Shown here one piece after another: positions 45,003 to 54,818 of a stretch of 64,000 bases of DNA; positions within the stretch are counted from its first letter, which is position 1; each line of letters begins with the position of its first letter. This stretch comes from Rhodobacteraceae bacterium HTCC2083 (lineage in GTDB: Bacteria; Pseudomonadota; Alphaproteobacteria; Rhodobacterales; Rhodobacteraceae), in assembly GCA_000156115.1 (NCBI GenBank), contig DS995276.1, forward strand, positions 624,017 through 688,016, given 5' to 3'. The notes under the pieces were generated by a model. That model saw only the letters and a list, made by a program, of their open reading frames with translations. It ran no database searches and had not been told where the DNA came from. Made by a program: the position numbers and the translations under genes.

Positions 45003-45638
45003 ATGGTTGGTCCCGATTTCGATACCGAGTTTCGGGATCACCTCACCGCTTTGTTCCGGTGGCGGCGCGATGTGCGCCGCTTCCACACGACCCCCGTGGA
45101 TGAAATCCTGCTCGCAGAGTGTTTGCAATCCATCCCGCTCGCCCCGTCTGTGGGTCTGAGCGAACCCTGGCGCGTTGTGCGTGTCTCCTCCGAGGCGGCC
45201 CGCAGCGCAGCTTTGAACAACTTTGAAACCGAGAATACCCAAGCCCTTGCCGGATATTCCGGCGATGACGCGGCGACCTATGCCAATCTCAAGCTCTCAG
45301 GTATGCGCGAAGCGCCTGTGCAACTGGCGATTTTTTGCGATGACAGCACGGAGCAAGGCAAAGGTCTTGGCGCGGGCACTATGCCGGAGATGCGCCGTTA
45401 TTCTGTCGTTGCCGCTGTCATGCAATTCTGGCTGTCTGCACGTGCGCGCGGCCTTGGCGTGGGCTGGGTGTCCATCCTCGACGCACCCCGCTTAGCACGC
45501 GACCTTGACTGCCCCGACGGATGGAGCCTTGTCGCATATCTCTGTATTGGCTACCCTCTTGAAGCGTCCCAATCGCCTGAGCTTGAAAAAGCAGGTTGGG
45601 AAACGCGCACCCCTGATTTACGTATTGAGGAGCGGTAA
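45003..45638 (+). CDS. bluB: 5,6-dimethylbenzimidazole synthase BluB
   Basis: 211 residues of the nitroreductase-like flavin-destroying enzyme that makes the lower ligand of vitamin B12 from FMNH2. Markers are LFRWRRDVRRFHTTPVD, PLAPSVGLSEPWRVVRV and ARARGLGVGWVSILDAP. It lies 9 bases after rpsP, so it is expressed with ribosomal genes although its pathway partners (cobN, cobO) are 24 kb away. Confidence 0.93.
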   Translation: MVGPDFDTEFRDHLTALFRWRRDVRRFHTTPVDEILLAECLQSIPLAPSVGLSEPWRVVRVSSEAARSAALNNFETENTQALAGYSGDDAATYANLKLSGMREAPVQLAIFCDDSTEQGKGLGAGTMPEMRRYSVVAAVMQFWLSARARGLGVGWVSILDAPRLARDLDCPDGWSLVAYLCIGYPLEASQSPELEKAGWETRTPDLRIEER

Positions 45639-45782
45639 ATGTTTCGTTTGATCCGCCTGCCCATCTTACTCGGCACCGCCTTCGTGATCGGTGTCTTTTA
45701 TGAACGTAACGCCGCGCTTGATAAATGTCTCAATGCGGGCGGCGCGATGAAAAGCGGCATTTGTAGAGGAGTTTCAGAATGA
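45639..45782 (+). CDS. Small single-helix membrane peptide
   Basis: 47 residues: [20 protein letters not shown], then [17 protein letters not shown] and KSGICRG. It has one membrane helix (5-20) and two cysteines in the tail. It begins directly after the bluB stop and its TGA overlaps the rimM ATG, so it is very probably translated. The tail with two spaced cysteines is reminiscent of small conserved membrane peptides in alphaproteobacteria; the function is unknown. Confidence 0.75.
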   Translation: MFRLIRLPILLGTAFVIGVFYERNAALDKCLNAGGAMKSGICRGVSE

Positions 45783-46285
45783 GCGATGATTTGATTTGTG
45801 TCGGCTCCATCGGCGGCGCGTTTGGTGTCAAAGGCGATGTGCGCATCAAAAGTTTTTGCGCACAACCCTCTGATATTGCTGACTATAACCCTTTGCGTCT
45901 AGACGATGGACGCACTTTGAATTTGACACTACTTGGCCCCGTGAAAAACGGCTATTCCGCGCGTTTGTCTAACGTGAGCAGCAAGGAAGATGCAGACGCA
46001 CTCAGCGGTCAAAAACTGTTCGCGCACCGCAATCAACTGCCCGATCTGCCCGATGACGAATATTACCACACCGACCTCGAAGGGCTTGAGGTCGTTGACA
46101 CAGGCGGCGTCACGCTTGGCCGTGTGAAGAATGTCCAGAACCACGGCGCGGGTGACCTGCTGGAAGTACATGGCCCCAACCTAAAAACGGCCGTTTTGCT
46201 GCCGTTTACTTTGGACGCTGTACCCACAGTTGACCTCAAAGCAGGTCGCATTATTTCAGATCCTCCATTGGGCCTGTTTGAATAA
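45779..46285 (+). CDS. rimM: Ribosome maturation factor RimM
   Basis: 168 residues: [20 protein letters not shown], with the linker [13 protein letters not shown] and the PRC-barrel domain ([17 protein letters not shown] to [13 protein letters not shown]). It binds S19 and assists 16S rRNA processing in the 30S head. Confidence 0.97.
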   Translation: MSDDLICVGSIGGAFGVKGDVRIKSFCAQPSDIADYNPLRLDDGRTLNLTLLGPVKNGYSARLSNVSSKEDADALSGQKLFAHRNQLPDLPDDEYYHTDLEGLEVVDTGGVTLGRVKNVQNHGAGDLLEVHGPNLKTAVLLPFTLDAVPTVDLKAGRIISDPPLGLFE

Positions 46286-46969
46286 ATGAGTGATCCGCGG
46301 ACCCTTTCAGAGCAGGCGTTAACCACCGGTGATATCGCCGATTTGCTGCGCGACGGTGTGCCTGTTCACTTGCAAAACTGTTCGTTTATTGGCGTTGATT
46401 TCGCCGAAGCCGATCTTGCGGAATGGCGCTTTGAAAAATGCGATTTACGCCACGCCAATCTCGATCACTGCATCCTCGAAGATGTGGTGTTCTCGGGATG
46501 CCGTAGTGTGGAAGCCAGCTTTCGTTTCGCGCGCTTTTCGCAAGTTGCCTTTAAGGACGATGACCTGAGCAACACCAGCTTCAAGCACAGCCAATTCGCA
46601 GATGTGGCGTTTGAGGGCTGCAAAATGCTCGGCGTAGATTTTACTGACACCACGACAAATGAGCTGGCGTTCAAAAAGTGCAATCTTGGCCTTTCCCAAA
46701 TGCAAAAAATCACCCTCCGAGATGCGACCCTCACGGCGGTGAATTTCGATCAAGCCGACCTCACATGTGGCGATTTTCGCAACGCACTTTTCGACGAATG
46801 CTCCCTACGCGAAAGCAATGTAAGTGAGGCTAATTTCCAAGGCGCGGACCTGCGCAATTCCGACCTTGGCGGCCTTCAAATGAGCGACGCACGTCGTTTC
46901 AAAGGCGCGATCATCTCCAAACGCCAAGCCGCTGATCTGCTTGGGCAACTGAGGTTAAAGGTACTTTGA
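46286..46969 (+). CDS. Qnr-like pentapeptide-repeat protein
   Basis: 227 residues. Most of the chain (about 30-200) is pentapeptide repeats of the A(D/N)LXX type, such as FAEADLAEWRFEKCDLRHANLDHC and VNFDQADLTCGDFRNALFDEC, which should form a right-handed quadrilateral beta-helix. The C-terminus (NSDLGGLQMSDARRF, then KRQAADLLGQL) resembles the C-terminal helix of Qnr proteins (QASLLLERLGI). Qnr proteins protect gyrase from quinolones. The gene starts right after the rimM stop and ends one base before trmD. Confidence 0.8.
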   Translation: MSDPRTLSEQALTTGDIADLLRDGVPVHLQNCSFIGVDFAEADLAEWRFEKCDLRHANLDHCILEDVVFSGCRSVEASFRFARFSQVAFKDDDLSNTSFKHSQFADVAFEGCKMLGVDFTDTTTNELAFKKCNLGLSQMQKITLRDATLTAVNFDQADLTCGDFRNALFDECSLRESNVSEANFQGADLRNSDLGGLQMSDARRFKGAIISKRQAADLLGQLRLKVL

Positions 46970-46970
46970 T

Positions 46971-47792
46971 ATGACTGATGCTCCCCGCTCTCATGGTCGA
47001 AAAGCGATCCGTCCGACCTTTAAGCCGCGCGAGTTGATGACGCCGACACCGGAACTTGCAGGCGTGTGGCGCGCGCAGATTATCACCTTGTTTCCTGATG
47101 CTTTCCCCGGCGTTCTTGGTGCATCCCTCACAGGCAAAGCCTTGCAAGAAGGGCTGTGGCAGATGGAAACGATTGATCTGCGCCCTTTCGGGGAAACCAA
47201 ACATCGCAACGTGGATGACACGCCAGCAGGCGGCGGCGCGGGGATGGTTTTGCGGGCGGACGTGCTGGGCAAAGCGCTTGATAAGGCGGCAGAATCTGAG
47301 CGGGGGAATTGGCCGCGCGTCTATTTGTCCCCGCGCGGCAAGCACCTTGATCAAAAAATGGCGCAGCGCTTTGCGGCTTGCGATGGGATCACCTTGTTAT
47401 GTGGGCGTTTTGAGGGGGTCGATGAGCGTGTGATCGAGGAATACGACATCGAAGAGGTCAGCCTTGGTGACTTTATCCTCACAGGCGGCGAGATTGCGGC
47501 GCAGGCCTTGATTGATGCGACAGTGCGGCTTATACCGCGCGTGATTGGGAACTATGATTCCACGCAGGACGAATCGTTCTCGCATGGTCTCCTAGAGCAT
47601 CCTCAGTATACGAAACCTGCGGTCTGGAAGGATCGTGCGATACCGGAAATACTTCAGTCCGGCCATCACGCGAAGATATCTAACTGGCGGCAGGCTATGG
47701 CCGAAAGGCTAACAAAAGAACGTCGACCTGACCTCTGGCGGGCTTGGTGTGCAGCGCACAACAGGGACCCGGATGAAGACCAAGAGCTCTGA
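46971..47792 (+). CDS. trmD: tRNA (guanine(37)-N1)-methyltransferase TrmD
   Basis: 273 residues of a SPOUT-class enzyme: IITLFPDAFPGVLG, DDTPAGGGAGMVLRADVL, LCGRFEGVDERVIEEYDIEE and SLGDFILTGGEIAAQALIDA. It modifies G37 next to the anticodon and prevents frameshifting. There is an N-terminal extension of about 30 residues before the first beta strand, so a later start near MTPTPELAG is possible. Confidence 0.97.
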   Translation: MTDAPRSHGRKAIRPTFKPRELMTPTPELAGVWRAQIITLFPDAFPGVLGASLTGKALQEGLWQMETIDLRPFGETKHRNVDDTPAGGGAGMVLRADVLGKALDKAAESERGNWPRVYLSPRGKHLDQKMAQRFAACDGITLLCGRFEGVDERVIEEYDIEEVSLGDFILTGGEIAAQALIDATVRLIPRVIGNYDSTQDESFSHGLLEHPQYTKPAVWKDRAIPEILQSGHHAKISNWRQAMAERLTKERRPDLWRAWCAAHNRDPDEDQEL

Positions 47793-47843
47793 GGACGCAT
47801 AAACCTTTGCGGAACAACCGCGAGCATACATAGGAGATAGGAC

Positions 47844-48218
47844 ATGAATCTTATCGCACAATTGGAGGCCGAACAGGTCTCCGCACTCGGGAAAGACATT
47901 CCCGATTTCAAAGCTGGCGACACCATTCGCGTTGGCTACAAAGTAACCGAGGGCACGCGCTCTCGTGTTCAGAACTACGAAGGCGTGTGCATTGGCCGCA
48001 AAAACGGCAAAGGCATCGCGGGTTCTTTCACAGTTCGCAAAATCTCATTCGGTGAAGGCGTGGAACGTGTGTTCCCATTGCACTCCACCAACGTTGACAG
48101 CATCACAGTTGTGCGCCGTGGCCGTGTTCGCCGCGCCAAGCTGTACTATCTGCGCTCACGCCGCGGTAAATCCGCACGTATCGCAGAAGATACAAACTAC
48201 AAGCCACTCAAAGGCTAA
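47844..48218 (+). CDS. rplS: 50S ribosomal protein L19
   Basis: 124 residues: [20 protein letters not shown], then [13 protein letters not shown] and [19 protein letters not shown], ending [27 protein letters not shown] precedes the start. It sits at the subunit interface of the ribosome. Confidence 0.98.
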   Translation: MNLIAQLEAEQVSALGKDIPDFKAGDTIRVGYKVTEGTRSRVQNYEGVCIGRKNGKGIAGSFTVRKISFGEGVERVFPLHSTNVDSITVVRRGRVRRAKLYYLRSRRGKSARIAEDTNYKPLKG

Positions 48219-48229
48219 GGAGCGCACTG

Positions 48230-48451
48230 ATGAAAAACGATATTCACCCAGACTACCACATCATCAACGTGAAGATGACCGATGGTACGATCCACCAGAT
48301 GAAATCCACATATGGCAAAGAGGGCGACCAGCTCGCGCTCGACATCGACCCGTCGGCGCACCCTGCGTGGACTGGTGGCGGCACACGCTTGATGGATGCT
48401 GGCGGCCGTGTCTCCAAGTTCAAGAAAAAGTACGAAGGTTTGGGCTTCTAA
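48230..48451 (+). CDS. rpmE: 50S ribosomal protein L31, zinc-free type
   Basis: 73 residues: [36 protein letters not shown] and KKKYEGLGF. It has no cysteine at all, so it cannot bind zinc as the CxxC form does. It is the last gene of the operon. Confidence 0.95.
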   Translation: MKNDIHPDYHIINVKMTDGTIHQMKSTYGKEGDQLALDIDPSAHPAWTGGGTRLMDAGGRVSKFKKKYEGLGF

Positions 48452-48478
48452 ACTTAGGTTACTTCCGAAGTTTCGGTG

Positions 48479-48545
48479 GCCCTGCGTGCTGCAGCACACA
48501 GGGCACTTTCCAATTTAACGCCGCTCCTATTTTGGGGCGGCGGTT
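48479..48545 (+). terminator. Tandem terminator hairpins after rpmE
   Basis: The first stem is GCCCTG-N14-CAGGGC (48479-48504) with an inner GTGCT-GC-AGCAC palindrome. A second GC-rich stem, around GCCGCTCC and GGGGCGGC (about 48520-48541), is followed by TTTACGTTTT. They end the translation operon. Confidence 0.7.
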
Positions 48546-48650
48546 TACGTTTTGAGCGATTGCTAAAGGTGGTTTGAATCATATTCGAGCTGTAACAAAT
48601 GACGGGTTGGAGCCCAAACCAACCGATGTGTTGTTGCTGAGTTGGCATTG

Positions 48651-49116
48651 TCACAAGCCGCGCTTTTCCGAAAGAGCTTTGGCAGCTTCTTCTGAGATAT
48701 CCAGACGCAGTAAATACTTACCAGAAGCAACAATAAAATCCGGTATGTCGATATTTACAATGGAAAGAGTTTGCCGAAGATGAGTTCCTGATATTGGAAT
48801 GTAATCAGAGTCCTCGCCTGAAAACTTGGTAAAAAATTCGGCCGCCGAACCAACGACTTCGTCGGCTTGCAGCCTTAGCTATTTGGTTGCGGAAATGCAG
48901 TACTTGAAGAAGACCTTCGATGTCATGTGGGAATAAATCTGCCGCGTTACTGGCAGCGGAAAAGACTGAACTCAGCCCTGCCGTGACGGCCTGAGATGTG
49001 CCTTCTTGGGTTGGAGAAGGTCCCTTCAATATTCTCAAGATTGGCTTGCACATTGAATAAGCATAGCCTAGCAGTGGAACCTGCTCAACGGGGACTTCGT
49101 CCCGCATACCCGACAT
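48651..49116 (-). pseudogene. AT-rich orphan gene, frameshifted
   Basis: On the minus strand, ATG 49116 opens MSGMRDEVPVEQVPLLGYAY and continues in frame to LLQVLHFRNQIAKA. The next part reads in the adjacent frame: LQADEVVGSAAEFFTKFSG, then DYIPISGTHLRQTLS and LDISEEAAKALSEKRGL followed by TGA at 48651. The total of 466 bases is one more than a multiple of three, so a single-base insertion near 48870 would explain the break. The base composition is AT-rich relative to the neighbours. I recognise no family. Confidence 0.5.
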
Positions 49117-49252
49117 TGACGCGAAACCTAATTAGACGTGCGTATTGGACACCCCGAACGACTGGCCAAAAAATCTAACAGCTAGACACAGCGCCGCAAT
49201 AAGCGCACGACTTGGACCAACGCCCTCTGTTCGCTAAAGCAATATCTGTCTA

Positions 49253-50134
49253 ATGACACCCCGCCCTCTCTGGCTCATCCTTGCGCCGTTCATATTCCTC
49301 GCACTTTGGTCCACGGGATATTCCGTCGCCAAAATCGGCCTGCTCTACACAGACCCCATGACGCTGCTCGCGCTGCGTTTCGGCTGTGTAATCATAATCA
49401 TGGCCCTGCTTTTCGCGATCATCAGACCACCCTTGCCAAAAACCCGAACCGAATGGGCGCATTTGGCTTTGGTCGGCTTCCTGATCCAAGCGGTGTATTT
49501 CGGGATGAACTACTTCGCATTCGACTCGGGTGTAGGCGCTGGCACAGGCGCGCTTTTGATGTCGTTTCAACCCATCCTTGTCGCCCTTATAGCCCCAATC
49601 TGGAGCGCCGAGGTTATCGGGCGACGCAGTTGGATCGGACTTGCACTGGGTCTGTGCGGCACCCTTTTAGTGATCGGATCGCGCACAGATATCGAGCCAC
49701 CCGCGCTCTTCGGGTTAAGCTGCGCCGCCATCGCACTTCTTGGAATCACCAGCGGATCGCTTTGGGAGAAACGCTTTGGCCTAAACCATCATCCCGTCAC
49801 ATCTAACCTCATCGGCTACACCGCAGGATTCATCGGCATCCTCCCCGCGCTCGCGCTACAAGACAGCTTCGAAGTGGAGTGGAGCGGTGCCTTTATCGCA
49901 GCGCTCGCCTACCTTGTGATCGGCAACTCGCTCATCGCTGTGGGCCTACTGCTCGCAATGATCCGCGCGGGCGATGTGAGCCGCGTGTCAGCACTCTTCT
50001 TCATGGTGCCGCCCCTTGCCGCCCTGATTGCATGGTTTTTGCTGGGCGAAGTGATGCCACCCATCGCATGGCTCGGCTTGGCAGTCGCATCCCTTGGCGT
50101 ATATCTTGCGACGCGAAAGGCACGCGATGTTTGA
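49253..50134 (+). CDS. EamA/DMT-family transporter
   Basis: A 293-residue inner-membrane protein with ten helices and two EamA repeats (FGMNYFAFDSGVGAGTGALL and SRVSALFFMVPPLAALIAWF). The exported compound is unknown. Its stop lies within the start of the DUF1045 gene (8-base overlap), suggesting coupled translation. Confidence 0.92.
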   Translation: MTPRPLWLILAPFIFLALWSTGYSVAKIGLLYTDPMTLLALRFGCVIIIMALLFAIIRPPLPKTRTEWAHLALVGFLIQAVYFGMNYFAFDSGVGAGTGALLMSFQPILVALIAPIWSAEVIGRRSWIGLALGLCGTLLVIGSRTDIEPPALFGLSCAAIALLGITSGSLWEKRFGLNHHPVTSNLIGYTAGFIGILPALALQDSFEVEWSGAFIAALAYLVIGNSLIAVGLLLAMIRAGDVSRVSALFFMVPPLAALIAWFLLGEVMPPIAWLGLAVASLGVYLATRKARDV

Positions 50135-50777
50135 GCGTTACGGGATCTATTACACCTTCGATGAGGCCATTGGAGAAACGGGCGCGAAATGGCTCGGCTG
50201 GGACATCGCGCGAGCGCGCGCACATGCGGCTGAAGACTATACAAAACGCCCTTGCAAATATGGGTTTCACGCCACTGTGAAAGCGCCCTTCCATTTGGCC
50301 GATGGCAAGACCGAAGCGGACCTGCAACACGCTTTCAACACACTTTGCGCAACGGTAAGCCCCGTCACGCCAGGCGCGTTACAGCTCAAATCTATTGGTC
50401 GTTTTCTTGCCCTGACAATCAAGGGCGATGACACAGCGCTCAAGTCCCTCGCGAGCACCGTTGTGCGCAACATGGATGTTTTGCGCGCGCCACTCACCAA
50501 TGACGCCATTGCACGCCGGATGAAATCCCGTCTCAGCGACGCGCAAATCGCAAATCTTCATCGATGGGGATATCCCTACGTGATGGATGACTACCAGTTT
50601 CACGTGACACTGACAGGACCACTCAAAGACCCACAAAGCGAAGAGGTACACGCCAAAGCAACCCGCGTTTTCACACCGCTGTTGCACACATCTTTTGCGC
50701 TGGCACACCTCACGTTAGTTGGCGAACGCGCGGATGGTCACTTCGTGCAAATCACCCGTTTGCCGCTCACAGGCTAA
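50127..50777 (+). CDS. DUF1045 protein, 2H phosphoesterase-like
   Basis: 216 residues with two HxT motifs, GFHATVKAPF (about residue 51) and YQFHVTLTGPL (about 160), which together form the catalytic pair of 2H phosphoesterases. DUF1045 proteins are often found in phosphonate operons, although no phn genes are near here. The ATG at 50127 gives the family start MFERYGIYYTFDEA. Confidence 0.88.
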   Translation: MFERYGIYYTFDEAIGETGAKWLGWDIARARAHAAEDYTKRPCKYGFHATVKAPFHLADGKTEADLQHAFNTLCATVSPVTPGALQLKSIGRFLALTIKGDDTALKSLASTVVRNMDVLRAPLTNDAIARRMKSRLSDAQIANLHRWGYPYVMDDYQFHVTLTGPLKDPQSEEVHAKATRVFTPLLHTSFALAHLTLVGERADGHFVQITRLPLTG

Positions 50778-50881
50778 GTGACCGCAAAACTGCGGTTTCC
50801 AAAATGGCACGCGCTGCCCCTTCCCCTTGATCGGGACTTGCTCTAATTCCGTTATTCATAAGAGCTCAAGGAACCCATCGC

Positions 50882-51691
50882 ATGGCGCATATAATCGTAG
50901 TCGGAAACGAAAAAGGCGGGGCTGGCAAGTCCACCGTTTCGATGCATGTGGCGACCGCACTTGTGCGCATGGGCCATAAGGTTGGCGTATTGGATCTGGA
51001 TTTGCGCCAGAAAACCTTTGGGCGCTATGTGGCGAACCGCAGATCGTTCCTAAGCGATCAAGGGATCGACCTGCCCAGCCCCGACTACCGCGAGCTGCCC
51101 GAGATTGATCAAAATAACCTGCGCGAAGGCGAGAACGTGTATGACCACCGCTTGTCGGCGGCAGTTGCCACACTTGAACCCGACAGCGATTTCATTGTGA
51201 TCGATTGCCCCGGTTCTCACACGCGCCTCAGCCAAGTCGCGCATTCGCTTGCCGATACGCTAGTCACGCCTTTAAACGACAGTTTTGTTGATTTCGACCT
51301 GCTAGCCCATACGGACACGGACGGTGTTAAGATCAAAGGCCCGTCGGTCTATTCCGAAATGGTTTGGAATGCGCGCCAATTACGTTCGCAAGCGAAGCTG
51401 CGTCCGATTGATTGGATCGTGCTGCGCAATCGGATGGGCGCGCAAAACATGGTGAACAAACAAAAGATGGAAGCCGCGATTGGGCAACTTGCCAAACGCA
51501 TCGGCTTTCGTGTTGCTCCGGGCTTCAATGAACGTGTGATCTTTCGCGAGCTGTTTCCGCGTGGTTTGACTCTGCTGGATCTGAAGGACGTAGGCGTCAA
51601 ACAGATGAACATCTCCAACGTCGCAGCGCGTCAGGAATTGCGCGACCTGATGAAATCGCTGAACTTGCCGGATGTGACCATCGACTTCTAA
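50882..51691 (+). CDS. mipZ: Division-plane positioning ATPase MipZ
   Basis: A 269-residue ParA/MinD-like ATPase: IIVVGNEKGGAGKSTVSMHV (Walker A with the deviant lysine), LDLDLRQKTFGRYV, and DFIVIDCPGSHTRLSQVAHS. MipZ forms a gradient from the ParB-bound poles and blocks FtsZ so that division occurs at mid-cell in alphaproteobacteria. Confidence 0.94.
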   Translation: MAHIIVVGNEKGGAGKSTVSMHVATALVRMGHKVGVLDLDLRQKTFGRYVANRRSFLSDQGIDLPSPDYRELPEIDQNNLREGENVYDHRLSAAVATLEPDSDFIVIDCPGSHTRLSQVAHSLADTLVTPLNDSFVDFDLLAHTDTDGVKIKGPSVYSEMVWNARQLRSQAKLRPIDWIVLRNRMGAQNMVNKQKMEAAIGQLAKRIGFRVAPGFNERVIFRELFPRGLTLLDLKDVGVKQMNISNVAARQELRDLMKSLNLPDVTIDF

Positions 51692-51767
51692 GCCTAGCTA
51701 GGCGGCTCAACCACAATATGCTATCGCGGTTATATAAATCTGAGTGACGCAACGCGAGGTGTCGGCC

Positions 51768-53129
51768 ATGAGTACGAAAATCAAACCCTCTACACTGACT
51801 TCGGCGCAAACACCCATGGGCACGACCCCCGGATACATGCCGGGCTTTGGAAATGACTTTGAAACCGAAGCCCTGCCCGGCGCTTTGCCCCAAGGCATGA
51901 ACAGCCCGCAAAAATGCAATTACGGTCTTTACGGCGAGCAGCTAAGCGGCACCGCTTTCACCGCCCCAAGCCATCAGAATGAGCGAACATGGTGCTACCG
52001 TATTCGCCCGTCTGTCAAACACTCCCATCGCTACACCAAGATCGATCTGCCATACTGGAAATCCGCGCCATATATTGATCCTGACGTTATCAGCCTAGGG
52101 CAATATCGCTGGGATCCTGTGCCACATTCAGAGCGGAGTTCGACGTGGCTCACAGGTATGCGCACCATGACGACTGCGGGCGATGTGAACACGCAGGTCG
52201 GCATGGCGAGCCATATCTATCTGGTCACCGAGAGCATGAAAGACGCATACTTCTTTTCCGCTGATTCAGAATTGTTGATCGTACCGCAAGAAGGCCATCT
52301 GCGATTTTGTACGGAACTCGGCGTGCTTGACGTTGCGCCACAAGAGATCGCGATCATTCCACGTGGCCTCCTTTATCGTGTTGAAGTGCTCGACGGGCCT
52401 GCGCGTGGGTTTGTTTGCGAAAACTATGGTCAGAAATTCGACCTACCGGGTCGTGGTCCGATTGGCGCGAATTGCTTGGCAAACCGTCGAGATTTCAAAG
52501 CGCCAGTCGCCGCGTTCGAGGACCGCGATGCCCCTTCAACCGTGACCATCAAATGGTGCGGCCAGTTTCATGAAACCAAGATCGGTCATTCGCCTTTGGA
52601 TGTGGTTGCGTGGCACGGCAACTATGCGCCCTACAAATACGATCTCAAGAACTATTGCCCCGTTGGTGCAATCCTCTTTGATCATCCTGATCCGTCGATT
52701 TACACGGTCTTGAGCGCGCCCTCTGGTCAAGAAGGCACCGCAAATATTGATTTCGTGCTGTTTCGCGAACGCTGGATGGTGGCAGAGGATACGTTCCGCC
52801 CACCTTGGTATCACAAAAACATCATGTCCGAATTGATGGGCAATATATACGGTCAATATGATGCGAAGCCCAAAGGCTTCATCCCCGGCGGGATGAGCCT
52901 GCACAACATGATGATTCCGCATGGACCAGACAAAAATGCCTTTGAAGGCGCGTCCAATGCGGATCTCAAACCGCATAAGCTGGACAACACCATGTCGTTC
53001 ATGTTCGAGACCCGCTTCCCGCAACACCTGACGCCCTTCGCCGCGAACGAAGCGCCGCTTCAAGATGACTACATCGATTGCTGGCATGATATCGAAAAGA
53101 AATTCGACGGCTCATCCGGCAAGAAGTAA
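51768..53129 (+). CDS. hmgA: Homogentisate 1,2-dioxygenase
   Basis: 453 residues. [20 protein letters not shown] at the N-terminus and [20 protein letters not shown] (iron ligands His and Glu) with [13 protein letters not shown] are diagnostic. It cleaves the homogentisate ring in tyrosine breakdown with iron(II). The ATG at 51768 follows GAGGTGTCGG; the upstream GTG is less likely. Confidence 0.97.
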   Translation: MSTKIKPSTLTSAQTPMGTTPGYMPGFGNDFETEALPGALPQGMNSPQKCNYGLYGEQLSGTAFTAPSHQNERTWCYRIRPSVKHSHRYTKIDLPYWKSAPYIDPDVISLGQYRWDPVPHSERSSTWLTGMRTMTTAGDVNTQVGMASHIYLVTESMKDAYFFSADSELLIVPQEGHLRFCTELGVLDVAPQEIAIIPRGLLYRVEVLDGPARGFVCENYGQKFDLPGRGPIGANCLANRRDFKAPVAAFEDRDAPSTVTIKWCGQFHETKIGHSPLDVVAWHGNYAPYKYDLKNYCPVGAILFDHPDPSIYTVLSAPSGQEGTANIDFVLFRERWMVAEDTFRPPWYHKNIMSELMGNIYGQYDAKPKGFIPGGMSLHNMMIPHGPDKNAFEGASNADLKPHKLDNTMSFMFETRFPQHLTPFAANEAPLQDDYIDCWHDIEKKFDGSSGKK

Positions 53130-53185
53130 AGCAACACCACTGTGACCCTCGTGTGATGTCACACAGGGCGACCAAAGGACGACCT

Positions 53186-54454
53186 ATGACACTGCAATTT
53201 TCTTGGGTGGCCTCGGCCAACTCGGCCGAGACCGATTTCCCGTTGAACAACCTGCCTTATGGCGTTTTCTCGACAGACGGTCTGGAGCCAAGGTGCGGTG
53301 TCGCGATTGGTGATATGATCCTTGATTGCCGTGCAGCCGAAGAGGCAGGACTAATCGATCTGGGCGCCGATCCGATTTTCGATGTGCCCTTCTGGAATGA
53401 GGTCATGGAAGCGGGCCACGACACATGGACTACCCTGCGCGCGCGTCTTACCGAGATCCTTGCAAAAGGATCCAAGGACGAGGTGATTGCAAAAGACATG
53501 CTTGTGCCTCGCGCACATGTCGATCTGCACATGCCTTTCCTTGTGGCCGAATACACCGACTTTTTCGCAAGCCGTCAACATGCGCAAAACATGGGTGCGA
53601 TCTTGCGCGGCGCGGCCAGCTTGCCTGCAAACTGGCTCAATATCCCGATAGGCTACAATGGGCGTTCGTCCTCCATTGTTGTGTCAGGCACGGGCATCCA
53701 CCGCCCCAATGGCCAGACCAAAGCACCCGATGCGGAGATGCCGAGTTTTGGCCCCTCCAAACGCCTTGATATCGAACTTGAAATGGGTGCGATTGTTGGC
53801 AAGGGCAGCGATCTTGGCCAACCAATCACCGTGGATCAGGCCGATGAAATGATCTTCGGCTATGTGCTTTTAAACGATTGGTCCGCGCGTGACATCCAAG
53901 GCTGGGAATACCAACCGCTTGGTCCGTTTCAGGGCAAAGCCTTTGGCACGACCATTAGCCCTTGGATCGTGACGGCTACCGCACTCGAAGCGTTCCGCGC
54001 ACCAACGCCCGCGCGTGACTTCACGCTTTTGCCTTATCTCAATGGCACCAAAGATGGCCTTTATGATATCGAACTAGAGGTGCTGATGCAGCCCGAAGGC
54101 GCGGCTAAGGCCAGCTCTATTGCGAAGACCAATTACAATTGCATGTATTACTCAGCTGCCGAGCAATTGGCCCATCATGCGAGCAGCGGTTGTGCGATGA
54201 CAGCGGGAGATTTGCTGGGTTCTGGCACGATCTCTGGTGCGGATCGCTCTGAATACGGCTCGCTCATGGAACTAAGTTGGGCAGGCCGCGAACCGTTCAC
54301 GCTGGACACAGGCGAAACGCGCGGTTTCCTTGAAGATGGCGACACCATGACCCTGCGCGGCACCGCGCGTGGCGACGGTTTTAACATCGGGTTTGGTGAT
54401 TGCGTCGGGACACTTCTACCCGCTGTCACTTGGCCGAAGTCTCAAAAGACCTAG
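53186..54454 (+). CDS. fahA: Fumarylacetoacetase
   Basis: 422 residues: FFASRQHAQNMGAILRGAAS, YNGRSSSIVVSGTGI, the metal-binding LDIELEMGAIVG and NDWSARDIQGWEYQPLGPFQ. It performs the last step of tyrosine degradation to fumarate and acetoacetate. AAAGGACGACC precedes the ATG. The isomerase gene that usually links it to hmgA is not in the window. Confidence 0.97.
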   Translation: MTLQFSWVASANSAETDFPLNNLPYGVFSTDGLEPRCGVAIGDMILDCRAAEEAGLIDLGADPIFDVPFWNEVMEAGHDTWTTLRARLTEILAKGSKDEVIAKDMLVPRAHVDLHMPFLVAEYTDFFASRQHAQNMGAILRGAASLPANWLNIPIGYNGRSSSIVVSGTGIHRPNGQTKAPDAEMPSFGPSKRLDIELEMGAIVGKGSDLGQPITVDQADEMIFGYVLLNDWSARDIQGWEYQPLGPFQGKAFGTTISPWIVTATALEAFRAPTPARDFTLLPYLNGTKDGLYDIELEVLMQPEGAAKASSIAKTNYNCMYYSAAEQLAHHASSGCAMTAGDLLGSGTISGADRSEYGSLMELSWAGREPFTLDTGETRGFLEDGDTMTLRGTARGDGFNIGFGDCVGTLLPAVTWPKSQKT

Positions 54455-54818
54455 CATTTTCGCGGCACAAGCTAAGTCCCGGGCAGCACAGGGTGTTGCT
54501 CCACGCACCATGATGTTTTTCAGATGCCTATGAAAATTTTTCAACGCACCCCAAATTAGACTTCATTAAAGCGACTTACGTGTAATGTTCCCTATTTTGG
54601 CTTATTCCACCACACCTTGTATACACAGCTAACCGATACAGACCGTCAAATTGTCTCGGTCTTCGAGATGAGGAATGTTTCTTTGCCGTGTGTAACCTGT
54701 TGGTTTGTTTTAGACATGCCACCAATTTTCAGGATCCGCCTGAACTCTGGTTGATGCCAAAATAAATCGGCAAAAACATTAGGCAAAAGCCGCTTTCCTA
54801 AGACCAAAGAATACGACC
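54455..54818. other. AT-rich intergenic region
   Basis: These 364 bases contain no recognisable gene, RNA or clear terminator. The base composition is more AT-rich than the core genes. It may hold the promoter of the truncated choice-of-anchor-L gene. Confidence 0.4.
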
